Positions 53,870 to 63,119 of a stretch of 64,000 nt of DNA are shown in pieces. The first letter of the stretch is position 1. Each line of letters starts with the position of its first letter. The DNA comes from Paenibacillus tianjinensis (GTDB lineage: Bacteria; Bacillota; Bacilli; Paenibacillales; Paenibacillaceae). A program made the translations under genes and the position numbers. Location of the stretch: assembly GCF_017086365.1 (NCBI RefSeq), contig NZ_CP070969.1, forward strand, positions 5,084,001 to 5,148,000, in the 5' to 3' direction. The notes below the pieces were generated by a model. That model did not search any database, had not been told where the DNA came from, and was given only the letters and a program-made list of their open reading frames with translations.

Positions 53870-54748
53870 ATGTCTCCTATCCTACATGCCCTGGAGCATG
53901 AGCAGGCAAGCTTCTCCCAGATGGAGCGCAAGCTGGCGGAGCGCATCCTGTCCTCCCCCGGAGAAGTTGTTCATATGGGGATCACAGAGCTGGCCGAGCA
54001 GTGCGGGATCAGCCCGGCTACAATCACACGTTTTTGCAAAGTACTGCATTTCAAAGGCTTCCCTGATTTCAAGGTCAAGCTGGCAGCAGAGCTTGCACAT
54101 AGCGACGCCTCTCCCCAGGAGGGCGGATCCTCCTATCAGGACATTGTCGCCGGAAATCCGTTATCGGTCATTGTTGAAGCAATGCAAGCCAATCACCTGA
54201 CCTCCATCCGGGATACCACCTCGCTGCTTGACCTGGAGCGGCTGCAGAGTGCCATTGATTTGTTGTGCCACGCCCGCCGGGTCGATCTGTACGGGATGGC
54301 TACCTCGTCGATCGTCGCTCAGGACTTCTACCAGAAGCTGATCCGCATTGGGGTGAACTGCACGGCTTTTGCTGACTCCCATATGCAGATCACTTCCGCT
54401 TCCTCACTCTCCAAGGGTGATGTAGCCTTTGCAATCTCTTATTCGGGCGAAACCCCGGAAACCATCGATGCGTTAGCCTGTGCCGGAGCCAGCGGCGCAT
54501 CCACCATTTCGCTTACGTCGTACGGCAGCAGCACACTGGCTACGCTGGCCGGCATTCCCTTATTCTCCTCCTCATTGGAACAGGGAATGCGCCGTGGGGA
54601 TATGGCTTCGCGGATCGCACAGCTGCATATCATTGATATCCTGTTTACCGGGATGGTCAGTACCCGGTTCGGGGATTTCATCCCTAAGCTTGAGCAGTCT
54701 TATCTGAATGTCCAACATTACCGTCATAAACGGGGAGGCCAATCCTAA
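53870..54748 (+). CDS. MurR/RpiR-family regulator of amino-sugar use
   Basis: The 292-residue protein has an N-terminal RpiR helix-turn-helix (MGITELAEQCGISPATITRFCKVLHFKGFPDFK) and a C-terminal SIS sugar-phosphate domain (VDLYGMATSSIVAQDFYQKL, DVAFAISYSGETPETIDAL). It probably senses an amino-sugar phosphate and controls the nagB and nagA genes that follow directly (its stop TAA overlaps the nagB ATG). Confidence 0.9.
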   Translation: MSPILHALEHEQASFSQMERKLAERILSSPGEVVHMGITELAEQCGISPATITRFCKVLHFKGFPDFKVKLAAELAHSDASPQEGGSSYQDIVAGNPLSVIVEAMQANHLTSIRDTTSLLDLERLQSAIDLLCHARRVDLYGMATSSIVAQDFYQKLIRIGVNCTAFADSHMQITSASSLSKGDVAFAISYSGETPETIDALACAGASGASTISLTSYGSSTLATLAGIPLFSSSLEQGMRRGDMASRIAQLHIIDILFTGMVSTRFGDFIPKLEQSYLNVQHYRHKRGGQS

Positions 54749-55476
54749 TGAACATTCTTAAATTCAACAATGAAGAAGATTTCACAGAAACCGGTGCGAA
54801 CCTGATTGTCAGCCTGCTGCAGAGCAATCCCAAAGCCGTGCTCGGCCTGGCTACCGGAAGCTCTCCGGTCGGCGTATATGCAAGGCTCGTGGAAATGCAC
54901 CGCAAAGGCATCGTCAGCTTTGCCAAAGCCTCATCTTATAACCTGGATGAATACGTTGGCTTGCCGGAAGATCATCCCCAGAGCTACCGCAGCTTCATGA
55001 ACGAGCATCTGTTCAATCATGTGGACATCGACCTTGCCCGTACCCATGTTCCTAACGGCAATGCACCCGATCTTACTGCCGAGTGTCTGGCCTATGACCA
55101 GATGCTGGAGGAGAACGGTCCGGTGGATCTGCAAATTCTCGGCATCGGCAGCAACGGCCATATTGGCTTCAATGAACCGGACGCCAGTCTTAGCAGCGGA
55201 ACTCATGTAGTCGACCTGCTGGAAGAAACCCGGGAAGCCAATGCCCGCTTCTTCGACAAGCTGGAGGACGTGCCCCGCCAGGCGGTGACAATGGGCATCG
55301 GCGGTATCCTCAAAGCGCGGCAGATTGTCCTGCTGGTGCGTGGTGAAGAGAAGGCCGAAGCAGTTAAAAATGCGCTGGAAGGTCCTATTACCACCCAATG
55401 CCCCGCCTCGCTCCTGCAGAGCCACCCCAATGTTGTCGTGCTGCTGGATAAAGGAGCTGCAAAATGGCTGAAATAA
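54748..55476 (+). CDS. nagB: NagB, glucosamine-6-phosphate deaminase
   Basis: NagB converts glucosamine-6-phosphate to fructose-6-phosphate and ammonia in the cytosol. The 242-residue protein has LGLATGSSPVGVYARL, the catalytic region YNLDEYVGLP and GIGSNGHIGFNEPDASL. It starts on the last base of the regulator stop and its end overlaps nagA by 13 bases, so the three genes form one unit. Confidence 0.96.
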   Translation: MNILKFNNEEDFTETGANLIVSLLQSNPKAVLGLATGSSPVGVYARLVEMHRKGIVSFAKASSYNLDEYVGLPEDHPQSYRSFMNEHLFNHVDIDLARTHVPNGNAPDLTAECLAYDQMLEENGPVDLQILGIGSNGHIGFNEPDASLSSGTHVVDLLEETREANARFFDKLEDVPRQAVTMGIGGILKARQIVLLVRGEEKAEAVKNALEGPITTQCPASLLQSHPNVVVLLDKGAAKWLK

Positions 55477-56648
55477 CCCCTTCCGGTGAGCTGCTCTACG
55501 GAAAAGTGCTGACCCCTTCAGGGCTGGTAGAACAGGGGGTGCTCGCTGTCTCCAGCGGGGTCATCCAGTATGCAGGAGAAGCGGCCTGGCTGCCCGCGGC
55601 TTATTCCCACTGGCCGATGGGATGTAAAGAGAACAGCGGCCTGCTGATTCCCGGCTTTGTCGACGTGCATGTGCATGGCGGAGCCGGTTACGATTTCATG
55701 TACAGCGACAGCGACTCCCTGGAGACCATTACCCGGTTTCACGCATCACATGGAACCACTACGATGCTGGCTACGACCATGACTGCTGCCAAAGCGGATA
55801 TTGACCGGGTGCTTGCCGAGGTGAATGCCTACCGGGCAGCTGAGATGCCTTATGCCCAGCTGGCCGGTGTGCATCTGGAAGGACCGTTTATCAGTCCGAA
55901 ATGGCCGGGTGCACAGAATCCCGGGCATATTGTGCCTGCCAGCATTGAATGGCTGGAAGCCTGGGAGCAGCAGTACCCGGGATTGATCCGCCAGGTTACT
56001 CTGGCACCGGAACGCGAAGGCGCACTGGAAGCGGTCTCCTGGCTGCGGAAGCACGGAATTACAGCCGCTCTGGGACATACCAACGCTACCTTCGAGGAAG
56101 TTACCGCTGCGGCGGATGCCGGACTGAATCAGGCTGTGCATATGTTCAACGCCATGACCCCGCTCCATCACCGCAAACCGGGAGCTGCCGGTGCCGTAAT
56201 GTTCGACGAGCGGATCCGCGCAGAGGTCATTGCTGACGGCATTCATGTGCATCCGGCGGCAATCGGCATTGTCGCCCGGCTTAAGAAGAGTGCTAATCTG
56301 CTGCTGATTACGGACGCGATGTCCGCAACCGGACTGGACGACGGAGAATATACGATTGGCGATCTGCCCGTGCTTGTTAATGGCGGTGTTGCCACCCTGA
56401 AGGATAATCCCGAGGCATTGGCCGGAAGCACGCTCACGATGATCCGCGGCTTCCGCTTTCTTATTCAGGAAGTGGGCCTCAGCCTCGAAGAAGCTTCAAG
56501 AGCGGCTAGCTTTACACCTGCCGTTTCCCTTGGCCTGCAGCGGACCATAGGATCCCTGGAGGCTGGTAAACGCGGCGATATTCTGCTGCTGGATGAATCG
56601 CTGAACCTGAGCGGTGTATGGATAAACGGCCGCAAAGTTGTCCGGTAA
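55464..56648 (+). CDS. nagA: NagA, N-acetylglucosamine-6-phosphate deacetylase
   Basis: NagA removes acetate from GlcNAc-6-phosphate, feeding NagB. The 394-residue amidohydrolase shows the metal motif VDVHVHGGAGYDFM, EGPFISPKWPGAQNP, GHTNATFEEV, HMFNAMTPLHHRKPG and LITDAMSATGLDDG with the catalytic Asp. AAAGGAG lies before the ATG inside the nagB end. The operon recovers amino sugar from chitin or the cell wall. Confidence 0.95.
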   Translation: MAEITPSGELLYGKVLTPSGLVEQGVLAVSSGVIQYAGEAAWLPAAYSHWPMGCKENSGLLIPGFVDVHVHGGAGYDFMYSDSDSLETITRFHASHGTTTMLATTMTAAKADIDRVLAEVNAYRAAEMPYAQLAGVHLEGPFISPKWPGAQNPGHIVPASIEWLEAWEQQYPGLIRQVTLAPEREGALEAVSWLRKHGITAALGHTNATFEEVTAAADAGLNQAVHMFNAMTPLHHRKPGAAGAVMFDERIRAEVIADGIHVHPAAIGIVARLKKSANLLLITDAMSATGLDDGEYTIGDLPVLVNGGVATLKDNPEALAGSTLTMIRGFRFLIQEVGLSLEEASRAASFTPAVSLGLQRTIGSLEAGKRGDILLLDESLNLSGVWINGRKVVR

Positions 56649-56689
56649 CAATGCCGCTTATAACCGCTAACAACCGCTATAACCTAAGG

Positions 56690-56719
56690 AAGCAGCCATC
56701 ACAGGATGGCTGCTTTTTA
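56690..56719 (+). terminator. Terminator of the nag operon
   Basis: AAGCAGCCATC (56690-56700) pairs with GATGGCTGCTT (56705-56715) around ACAG, followed by a T-rich run. Confidence 0.92.
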
Positions 56720-56807
56720 TTGTGACGTAGGGCCGGTACGTAAAGAATAGCCCAAACCATTTCCAGGCATACTAGCCTAATCCATTCTTGCGGCGTGGCT
56801 GCTGGCT

Positions 56808-57716
56808 TTAATACCCGCTGCGTGTAGGGAAAATACGTTCAACCATGGTGCCGAATTCCTTAGCAAAGCCTTTTAACGGATGGCCTGCACGGAACTCTTG
56901 AGCATAATAATCTGCCCGTTCCACAAAGTCAGGATTAGCCGAAACGTAGACATTCCTGATGCCCGTGTTTTGCTTTCTTACTACGGAAGCGATTCTATCC
57001 TTCATATCCGTAGTCAGGTCATTGTTATCATTCATCTGATAGCTGTTATTTGGAGCGACACTGCGCGTGCCGATCCCGGTTCCCATACTATCATCGATAT
57101 CCCGCTTCATACGGGTTCCATCGGTATAATTGCTGCCGGATAGTATACCATTTCCGCCGTTGCCCGGATAGGCTCCCGGATTCGCGGTACCGGCTCCACC
57201 TACCGTCCCTGTCCCGGTATTACTCTGCGGTATGCCATTCATGGATCCGCCCATGCCGGTCATGCCGGGAGTGCCGTTAACCGTTCCTCTTCCGCCAGTT
57301 CCATTCCCTGCATTCATTCCGTTAGTCATCGGTCCGCCGGTGCCGGAGGTATTGTTTTGGAGGCCGTTGCCATTGTTATAGGTACGGTTATTAGTGCCCA
57401 AAGTATTCGGCTTCCCGTTTGTTTCGTCAAGCTTTACGGCAACATAAGCGCTTGTTCCGACCACCATAACATTTGCGGTGCTTACCTCAGGCATAGCAGC
57501 CACACGGTCAGCAAGCTCCTGGCTCATCTCCATTTTGTCATAGGAATTATTATTCCGGGCCGAATTCACCTGAATCCGTCCGTCATGCGTTCCCCGGACA
57601 CTGTTCGGTTGCACATCCGTGCTGTTTGCCGAATTGTTAGTTCCGCAGCCAGTAAGGCTGACCATCCCCAGGAGCAGCGCGGCTGTGACTGACGTGCTAA
57701 GCTTTGATCGCAACAT
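56808..57716 (-). CDS. YhcN/YlaJ-family spore lipoprotein with Gly/Asn/Thr-rich insert
   Basis: The 302-residue protein has lipobox LTGC (near residue 21). A YhcN-like half (MSQELADRVAAMPEVSTANVMVVGTSAYVAV) and a second half (MKDRIASVVRKQNTGIRNVYVSANPDFVERADYY) are separated by about 110 low-complexity residues rich in G, N, T and M. The family occurs in spore membranes and influences germination. The ATG at 57716 follows GGAGG; the frame upstream to 57899 lacks a ribosome site. Confidence 0.88.
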   Translation of the reverse strand: MLRSKLSTSVTAALLLGMVSLTGCGTNNSANSTDVQPNSVRGTHDGRIQVNSARNNNSYDKMEMSQELADRVAAMPEVSTANVMVVGTSAYVAVKLDETNGKPNTLGTNNRTYNNGNGLQNNTSGTGGPMTNGMNAGNGTGGRGTVNGTPGMTGMGGSMNGIPQSNTGTGTVGGAGTANPGAYPGNGGNGILSGSNYTDGTRMKRDIDDSMGTGIGTRSVAPNNSYQMNDNNDLTTDMKDRIASVVRKQNTGIRNVYVSANPDFVERADYYAQEFRAGHPLKGFAKEFGTMVERIFPTRSGY

Positions 57717-57897
57717 GAATTCATCCTCCATCTCTTGACTGTGATGTGCAGCATAACAAGGCTTAGCATAGCCTGCAGCTGGCCGGGCTATCCTGAAAGG
57801 ATTTGGCACATGCTCCGGTTCACTGTCACGCGCGGAGAAAGATTCGCGTATCCTATAGACAGTAGGGCTCCGCAAGGTGAACTCAGGAGGGGTGAGC

Positions 57898-58968
57898 ATG
57901 AAGGTTCTATTTACGTTTTATGTACCCAGCGGCGGGGTGGAGACTCTGAACACGCTGCGGTGTGAGAGTCTGCAGCGCGAGGGCATTGAGTGCCACGTGC
58001 TGTATCTCATGCCGGGTTCCTCAAACCAAAACCAGCCGAACTACCCCGTATATATCGCTTCAGGGGATGAAGAAATCCGCATACTGCTTGAAAAAGAGCG
58101 TTTTGACGCCATTATTGTAACCTCCGATTACTTATTGATGGAACGCCTGCGCCAGCTGGGCTATGGCGGCATTCTGATATATGAATCCCAGGGGCTCGGA
58201 AGACGCAGTGATGCGAAGGATATGATTATAGATGCCGTTCCTTATCTGCGTTCCTATTGCAATGCCGTGCTGATTCCGCCTACTGAACATCTGCTGGAAC
58301 TATTCATCTCGATCTGCCCCTGGCTGCACCGTTATGTCATTCCGAACATCGTCGATGTCCAGTCCTTCCGGTTCCGTCCCGGGGAACCGCCCCGTGACCC
58401 GGTTATCGCCTGGGTAGGGCGTCTGGAGACCAATAAAAACTGGAGTGAATATCTGAAGATTGCTCATCAGATCCGCCGCTGCAAACCTGACCTTCATCTC
58501 TGGATGTTCCATGATCCCGAGCTGGCCAGTGAGGAACAGAAACAGCTGTTTCATGAAGAATTGCATGCCCTGGGATTGAACGACCGGCTTGTGGTGTTCA
58601 CCAATATTCCCAACCACATTATGCCCCTCTATTATTCTTCTATCGCCAGCTCCGGCGGTTTCCTGCTGTCAACGTCGATTACAGAAGGATTTGGTTATGC
58701 GGTTGCAGAAGCTGTCTGCTGTACCTGCCCTGTCCTTAGCACCGATTCCGACGGTGTCCGGTCTTTTATCGTCCATAACTATTCCGGCAAATTTTATCCG
58801 CTGGGCAATGTTGAGGCGGCTGTTGCAGAAGGTCTGGAGCTCATGAATAATCTGGAGCTGCGCAGCAGCATCCGGAGCCAGGGCAGAACGCATATGGTTT
58901 CACGTTTCGGCTCAGAGCGTTACGCCCAGTCGTTCCGCGAAATGATGAATTCCTTCGGTATTTTCTAA
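57898..58968 (+). CDS. GT4-type glycosyltransferase
   Basis: The 356-residue cytosolic protein has a GT-B fold: N-terminal FYVPSGGVETLNTLR and C-terminal VIAWVGRLETNKNWSEYLKIA with the donor motif ITEGFGYAVAEAVCC (E-x7-E). The sugar and acceptor are unknown. The ATG follows AGGAGGGG. It is divergent from the spore lipoprotein and converges on a minus-strand glycan cluster with which it may work. Confidence 0.88.
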   Translation: MKVLFTFYVPSGGVETLNTLRCESLQREGIECHVLYLMPGSSNQNQPNYPVYIASGDEEIRILLEKERFDAIIVTSDYLLMERLRQLGYGGILIYESQGLGRRSDAKDMIIDAVPYLRSYCNAVLIPPTEHLLELFISICPWLHRYVIPNIVDVQSFRFRPGEPPRDPVIAWVGRLETNKNWSEYLKIAHQIRRCKPDLHLWMFHDPELASEEQKQLFHEELHALGLNDRLVVFTNIPNHIMPLYYSSIASSGGFLLSTSITEGFGYAVAEAVCCTCPVLSTDSDGVRSFIVHNYSGKFYPLGNVEAAVAEGLELMNNLELRSSIRSQGRTHMVSRFGSERYAQSFREMMNSFGIF

Positions 58969-58977
58969 TCCTTATCA

Positions 58978-59036
58978 GCAAAAAAGTCTTCAAGCCTGCC
59001 GGTTCACACAATACCGGGGTTGAAGGTTCTTTTTTT
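58978..59036. terminator. Bidirectional terminator between converging glycosyltransferase genes
   Basis: CTTCAA (58988-58993) pairs with TTGAAG (59020-59025) and CCGGT (58999-59003) with ACCGG (59013-59017); A-run and T-run flank the two sides. Confidence 0.85.
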
Positions 59037-59054
59037 GCACGCGGCAGGCCGGGT

Positions 59055-60098
59055 TCAGCCTTGCTTCGAGACCATCTCAAACAGCTCAGACTGAAAAATC
59101 TGCGCGCTTCTGTCCCAAGTGAACTGTAATGAGTCACTCTCCCCTTTGCGGGCAAGACGTTCGCGCAGCGCCTTGTCACGGATTAATGAAATAATATCCT
59201 GGCCAAGCCTGTTCTCGTACCGGTAGGACATCAGACAGTTATGGCCGTGCCTGCAGTACTCCATATTGCCTCCTGAATAGACCGTAACCAGCGCTGCGCC
59301 GCAGCGCATCGCCTCAAGACCGGGCAGGGAGCCGGAATCGAAGGTGCTGGAGCTGACAAAAATGTCGCTTTCATTATAGTGATAGCTCAATTCCGTATCA
59401 TTAGAAGGCGTGCGTAAATGGTAACGGTGATCATTCAGCATCATCTTTAATGCAGCCGACTCAGCATATTCACCCGGAGGTGTAATCAGATAAATTTCCA
59501 CCTCGGGGTGCAGTTCCTTGACCCTGTTTAGCTGCTCCAGAAGATACTCCTGCTCCCGGTGACCCGAGAATCCGCCTTCCGGCTTACGCAGGATTGCGGA
59601 TACGACAAGACTTTTGCCCGCTGCCTCGCGCATATGCATATTCGTGAAGTCAGCGTTTACGCCAACCGGCACAATTCGCCCTTTGATGCCATGGTTAAGC
59701 CGGACGATTTCCTGCTGCCAGCGTGACAGCACCATCAGATTGCGGGTAATACTATAGGAAGCAAACGACTGGTTGTTATGTGGCAGAAAGGTTGGTTCAT
59801 AGCAAAGTGCAAGCCTTATATGCAGCCCCTTCCCCTGCTCGCTCGCCCTCTGGGCTACAGGTACAGTGGTATAGTAATTCGAGATGATGACATCACCACA
59901 GGGAAAATCATCCTCTGACAGTTTTTCGATCTCCCGGCCGAATTCTATCCTGCATTTCATCTCATACTCCACATTGCCTCCGCTGGGCATCAGGATCACC
60001 ACTTCATGGCCGATGTCGCTCAGCCGGTTGGCTAATTCCGCCAGCATCCGCTGCGCGCCTCCCCTGGACAATGTCAGAATCGGGAATGTCAGCCTCAT
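59055..60098 (-). CDS. GT4-type glycosyltransferase
   Basis: The 347-residue protein has the GT-B pattern LTLSRGGAQRMLAELANRL at the N-terminus and the donor-site segment STFDSGSLPGLEAMRCGAALV near residue 255. The substrate is unknown. AAGGAGAG precedes the ATG, whose first bases overlap the end of the GT2 gene upstream, so it is the last gene of the minus-strand glycan operon. Confidence 0.88.
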   Translation of the reverse strand: MRLTFPILTLSRGGAQRMLAELANRLSDIGHEVVILMPSGGNVEYEMKCRIEFGREIEKLSEDDFPCGDVIISNYYTTVPVAQRASEQGKGLHIRLALCYEPTFLPHNNQSFASYSITRNLMVLSRWQQEIVRLNHGIKGRIVPVGVNADFTNMHMREAAGKSLVVSAILRKPEGGFSGHREQEYLLEQLNRVKELHPEVEIYLITPPGEYAESAALKMMLNDHRYHLRTPSNDTELSYHYNESDIFVSSSTFDSGSLPGLEAMRCGAALVTVYSGGNMEYCRHGHNCLMSYRYENRLGQDIISLIRDKALRERLARKGESDSLQFTWDRSAQIFQSELFEMVSKQG

Positions 60099-60817
60099 TG
60101 CCCTCTCTCCTTTCTCAGCAGCTTGGCGAGAACCCCGTTGTGCCTTGCCTGTACGACTTCAATCTCCCGGAATTGCGCTTCATTGTGAATGACAGATCCC
60201 ATCTCCTTGTGGACACGGTAATCCAGCAGCGGCTCTCCGATATAGGACCATTCGTAGTGCGGCAGAATACGCAGCCACAGGTCGTAATCCTGGGTATACA
60301 GGAACCTCTCATTAAACAACCCTACTTTGCGGAAAATATCCATATTGAGCAGAACAGAGCTGCCGTTAACCGGACAGCCCTTCATCATGGTCTCGATCAT
60401 TTCGGTCCGGCCGGTTAACAGAACACGAACCACCTCGGAGACCCGTTCCCCGTGTTCATTAATGTAGTAATAAGCCGTATGATTAAAAGAGGTGCCCGTC
60501 TGCGTGAGGGTGATCATCTGCCGCTCTATTTTATCCGGGTGAAACAGGTCATCCGCGCTTAACCAGGCAAAATAAGCTCCGCTGGCAGCCTGTATTCCCC
60601 GGTTGAGCGCCGAGGCCGTGCCGCCGTTAGTCTTACGTATATATACAATTTTGTCCATGAACGGAGTGAGCTTCTCGGTATGCAGGGTGGAACCGTCATC
60701 CACCACTATGAGCTCAATATCCGGATAAGTCTGGGCAAGCACGCTTTCCACCGCAAGATGAACATAAGGGCAATTATAAAACGGGATGACCACCGAAACC
60801 TTGGATTGCAGATTCAT
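60095..60817 (-). CDS. GT2-family glycosyltransferase
   Basis: The 240-residue GT-A enzyme has VSVVIPFYNCPYVHLAVESVL, IELIVVDDGSTLHT and the metal-binding LSADDLFHPDKI. The start at 60817 follows AAGGAGGTG. The frame stays open upstream through the frameshifted methyltransferase, so a 445-residue fusion would be made if translation began there. It is a close paralogue of the GT2 at 61429-62154. Confidence 0.9.
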   Translation of the reverse strand: MNLQSKVSVVIPFYNCPYVHLAVESVLAQTYPDIELIVVDDGSTLHTEKLTPFMDKIVYIRKTNGGTASALNRGIQAASGAYFAWLSADDLFHPDKIERQMITLTQTGTSFNHTAYYYINEHGERVSEVVRVLLTGRTEMIETMMKGCPVNGSSVLLNMDIFRKVGLFNERFLYTQDYDLWLRILPHYEWSYIGEPLLDYRVHKEMGSVIHNEAQFREIEVVQARHNGVLAKLLRKERGQ

Positions 60818-60845
60818 GCGCTCACCTCCTTCCCGAGTTCGTAGG

Positions 60846-61396
60846 CTAGACTGTTTTGCAGGCGAGTAAAGCATCCAGCGGCTGGTGGTCTGGCCCGAAC
60901 GCTTCCCGGAAGGCCGGATTCTCGGCATGATGAAACCCTTTAAGCACCGTAACCGAATAACCCAGCCGCTCCTGTGCCTCTGATAATTCTCGCCCTGCAA
61001 ATGAAAATGATCCGTTCCTTCCTGCGGAAAAAAGCCGCGCGGTGTAAACACGACTACACGGTTAGAAGCAATAATCTCAGCTTTTCTCAGAAGCTCCATT
61101 CCTTCCGCCATGGTGAAATGCTCCAGGGAATCTATCAGTGTAACCGCCGAAAAGGTTCCCGGCAGAAACAGCTTATCAATATGGCCGGCATCGGCGTGAA
61201 GCGGAATAATATGCGGTGCTTTGTATTTGCGGTGCAGCAGATAAGGTCTGTGAATGTCCAGGCCAATCACCAGAGCAGCCTCATAACGTTCAAGCAGTGT
61301 ACCTGTGCCGCTGCCGATATCCAGAATGCTCTCGGAGAATTTCAACTGCTCCAGCAGAACCGGCAGGAAGTCATACACTTGAATTTCCCGGTACAT
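60846..61396 (-). pseudogene. Frameshifted class I SAM methyltransferase
   Basis: From ATG 61396 (behind GGAGGAG) the frame encodes a Rossmann methyltransferase: ESILDIGSGTGTLLERYE, VIGLDIHRPYLL, VTLIDSLEHFTMAEG, RVVVFTPRGFFPQEGTDH, ending NYQRHRSGW near 60963. The family continuation (ERLGYSVTVLKGFHHAENPAF, then QPLDALLACKTV and TAG at 60846) is in the next frame. Length 551 is not a multiple of three. The original phase instead runs on into the GT2 gene. It is either a disabled gene, a recent fusion, or a sequence error. Confidence 0.75.
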
Positions 61397-61428
61397 AGGC
61401 TCTCCTCCCCCAAATGATATACATGTAC

Positions 61429-62154
61429 TCATCCGCCCATAGAGGCGATAAGCTCGCGCAGCATTCCCTGATAGCGGCTGTTCGTCGCGGCGGCTTCCGC
61501 CATAATGACGTCATAATGCTTGAGTGTGCCCATTCCGCTATGCCGACGGTAGGCCGTTAAGGACTGGTTCAGCATAACCGGCGGGTAACCATTAAGAATC
61601 GCCCGGAACCACAAATCATAATCATGCGTGTAAGGCAGTGACTCATTGAATAAGCCGATAGCTCCAAACAGCTCACGCTTGAACATTACCGTACAGCCGT
61701 TGATGGGATTGCCTTGCAGGAAGCAGCGTAAAAATTCCAGCTGGTCCGGAAATACAAGTGAAGCGTTCATATCGGTCAATTGCGATTCCCCGTTAATATA
61801 ATTGAAGTTCGTATACGAAATCAGGAGTCCGTTTTGTTCCATAAACTTTACCTGATTGTTGATCTTATCATGGTAGAACATATCATCTGAACTGAGCCAG
61901 GCAACATAGTCCCCCGTAGCATGGATAACCCCGTGATTCAGTGCAGAAGCTGTTCCCCCGTTGGCTTTGCCAAGGTAATGGATATGGTTCAGATACGGAG
62001 CAATCCGGTCTGCATGAACCGTAGATCCGTCATCGACTACGATGATCTCATAAGGCTGCCAGGATTGGGATAAGGCGCTTTGCAGCGCCTGTTCGATATA
62101 CGGGCAATTATAAAAAGGAATAATAACCGAGACCTTCGGATAATTCATGTTCAT
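61429..62154 (-). CDS. GT2-family glycosyltransferase
   Basis: The 241-residue GT-A enzyme has VSVIIPFYNCPYIEQALQSAL, IIVVDDGSTVHADRI, NGGTASALNHGV and LSSDDMFYHDKI, and is plainly related to the GT2 at 60095-60817 along its length, suggesting tandem duplication with the methyltransferase between. Its start overlaps the SDR gene stop by four bases. The glycan built is unknown. Confidence 0.9.
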   Translation of the reverse strand: MNMNYPKVSVIIPFYNCPYIEQALQSALSQSWQPYEIIVVDDGSTVHADRIAPYLNHIHYLGKANGGTASALNHGVIHATGDYVAWLSSDDMFYHDKINNQVKFMEQNGLLISYTNFNYINGESQLTDMNASLVFPDQLEFLRCFLQGNPINGCTVMFKRELFGAIGLFNESLPYTHDYDLWFRAILNGYPPVMLNQSLTAYRRHSGMGTLKHYDVIMAEAAATNSRYQGMLRELIASMGG

Positions 62155-63119
62155 GACAAACTTCCTCCCCTGCCGGAACGGTAATAGTCGACAATATCCT
62201 GTATGGAATGCTCAAGGCTGATTTCCGGTTTCCAGCCAAGGATAGCGGCATTCTTTTCCGGCCCGTCAGCAGCATCCGGCTCACCGGAGTCTGCCGGCTT
62301 CACCGGCTGCACTTCCGCAGTATCCGTCCCCCAGTCCATGAAGACCGGTGCCTTCGCATGAGCCAGCAGCTTCCCGGCAATATCCCCCAGACTCCGCTGA
62401 GTTCCCGAATCAATGCGGTAGACAGCTCCGGCCTTGCCCTGGCGCAGAATGTAGTCGTAGGCCCGCACGGCATCACGCACATCCAAAAAGTCCCGCAGCA
62501 CATGCCTTGAAGAGAGCCTGAACGTCTGCGGCTCTGTAGTCCTTCCTGCCGCAGCTTCTTCACTGCGCACAATATGCTGCGCCAAGAGCGAACAGAAGCC
62601 GGTCGAAGGGCCGGGGCCGATCAGGTTGCAGGGCTCAGCCAGCAGCACGGGCTGTTTGAACAGCGTCCCCCAGGCCAGTGACACCAGCTCCTCCAGCGTT
62701 TTGCTGAAGCTGTACGGGTGGGGCGGCCCGTCGGCCGTTCCAGGTCTGTATTTGAGCCTGGAGCCGGCCACCAGAATCCGGCCTGCCGGCCGGGCACGCA
62801 GCGCTTCAAGCAAATACAGGGTAGCCATTACATTGGTCTCCATGTAGAGCAGCGGATCCCGCCAGGATTCCGGAACGGAATTCTTGCCCGCCAGGTGCAG
62901 CACCTCGTCCGGCGCTGCTTCTGCAATCATAGCAGCAACAGCCTTCCGGTCGCTGAGGTCGCATTCCTGCACCCTTACACCCTCCGGGAAGCCTGCGGAT
63001 AAGGCGGCCGGACGGCGTACCACCGCTGTAACCTCCGCTCCTGCAGCATGGAAATAAGCTACAGCATGCCGTCCGGTAAAGCCGCCGGCTCCAGTAATCA
63101 GCAGCCTCCGCCCCTTCAT
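62151..63119 (-). CDS. NAD-dependent sugar-nucleotide epimerase/dehydratase (SDR)
   Basis: The 322-residue protein has GAGGFTGRHAVAYF near the N-terminus, YSFSKTLEEL as the YxxxK motif and LRDFLDVRDAVRAY, the pattern of extended SDRs such as GDP-6-deoxy-mannose reductase (Rmd). The ATG at 63119 overlaps the stop of the upstream SDR gene (ATGA). The coding is GC-rich. It should make a deoxysugar nucleotide used by the nearby transferases. Confidence 0.85.
   Translation of the reverse strand: MKGRRLLITGAGGFTGRHAVAYFHAAGAEVTAVVRRPAALSAGFPEGVRVQECDLSDRKAVAAMIAEAAPDEVLHLAGKNSVPESWRDPLLYMETNVMATLYLLEALRARPAGRILVAGSRLKYRPGTADGPPHPYSFSKTLEELVSLAWGTLFKQPVLLAEPCNLIGPGPSTGFCSLLAQHIVRSEEAAAGRTTEPQTFRLSSRHVLRDFLDVRDAVRAYDYILRQGKAGAVYRIDSGTQRSLGDIAGKLLAHAKAPVFMDWGTDTAEVQPVKPADSGEPDAADGPEKNAAILGWKPEISLEHSIQDIVDYYRSGRGGSLS

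Noticed and set aside
60095..61432. One bifunctional methyltransferase-glycosyltransferase
   Set aside because: The GT2 has its own strong start, and the methyltransferase tail continues in another frame to its own stop, so a frameshift is the simpler reading.
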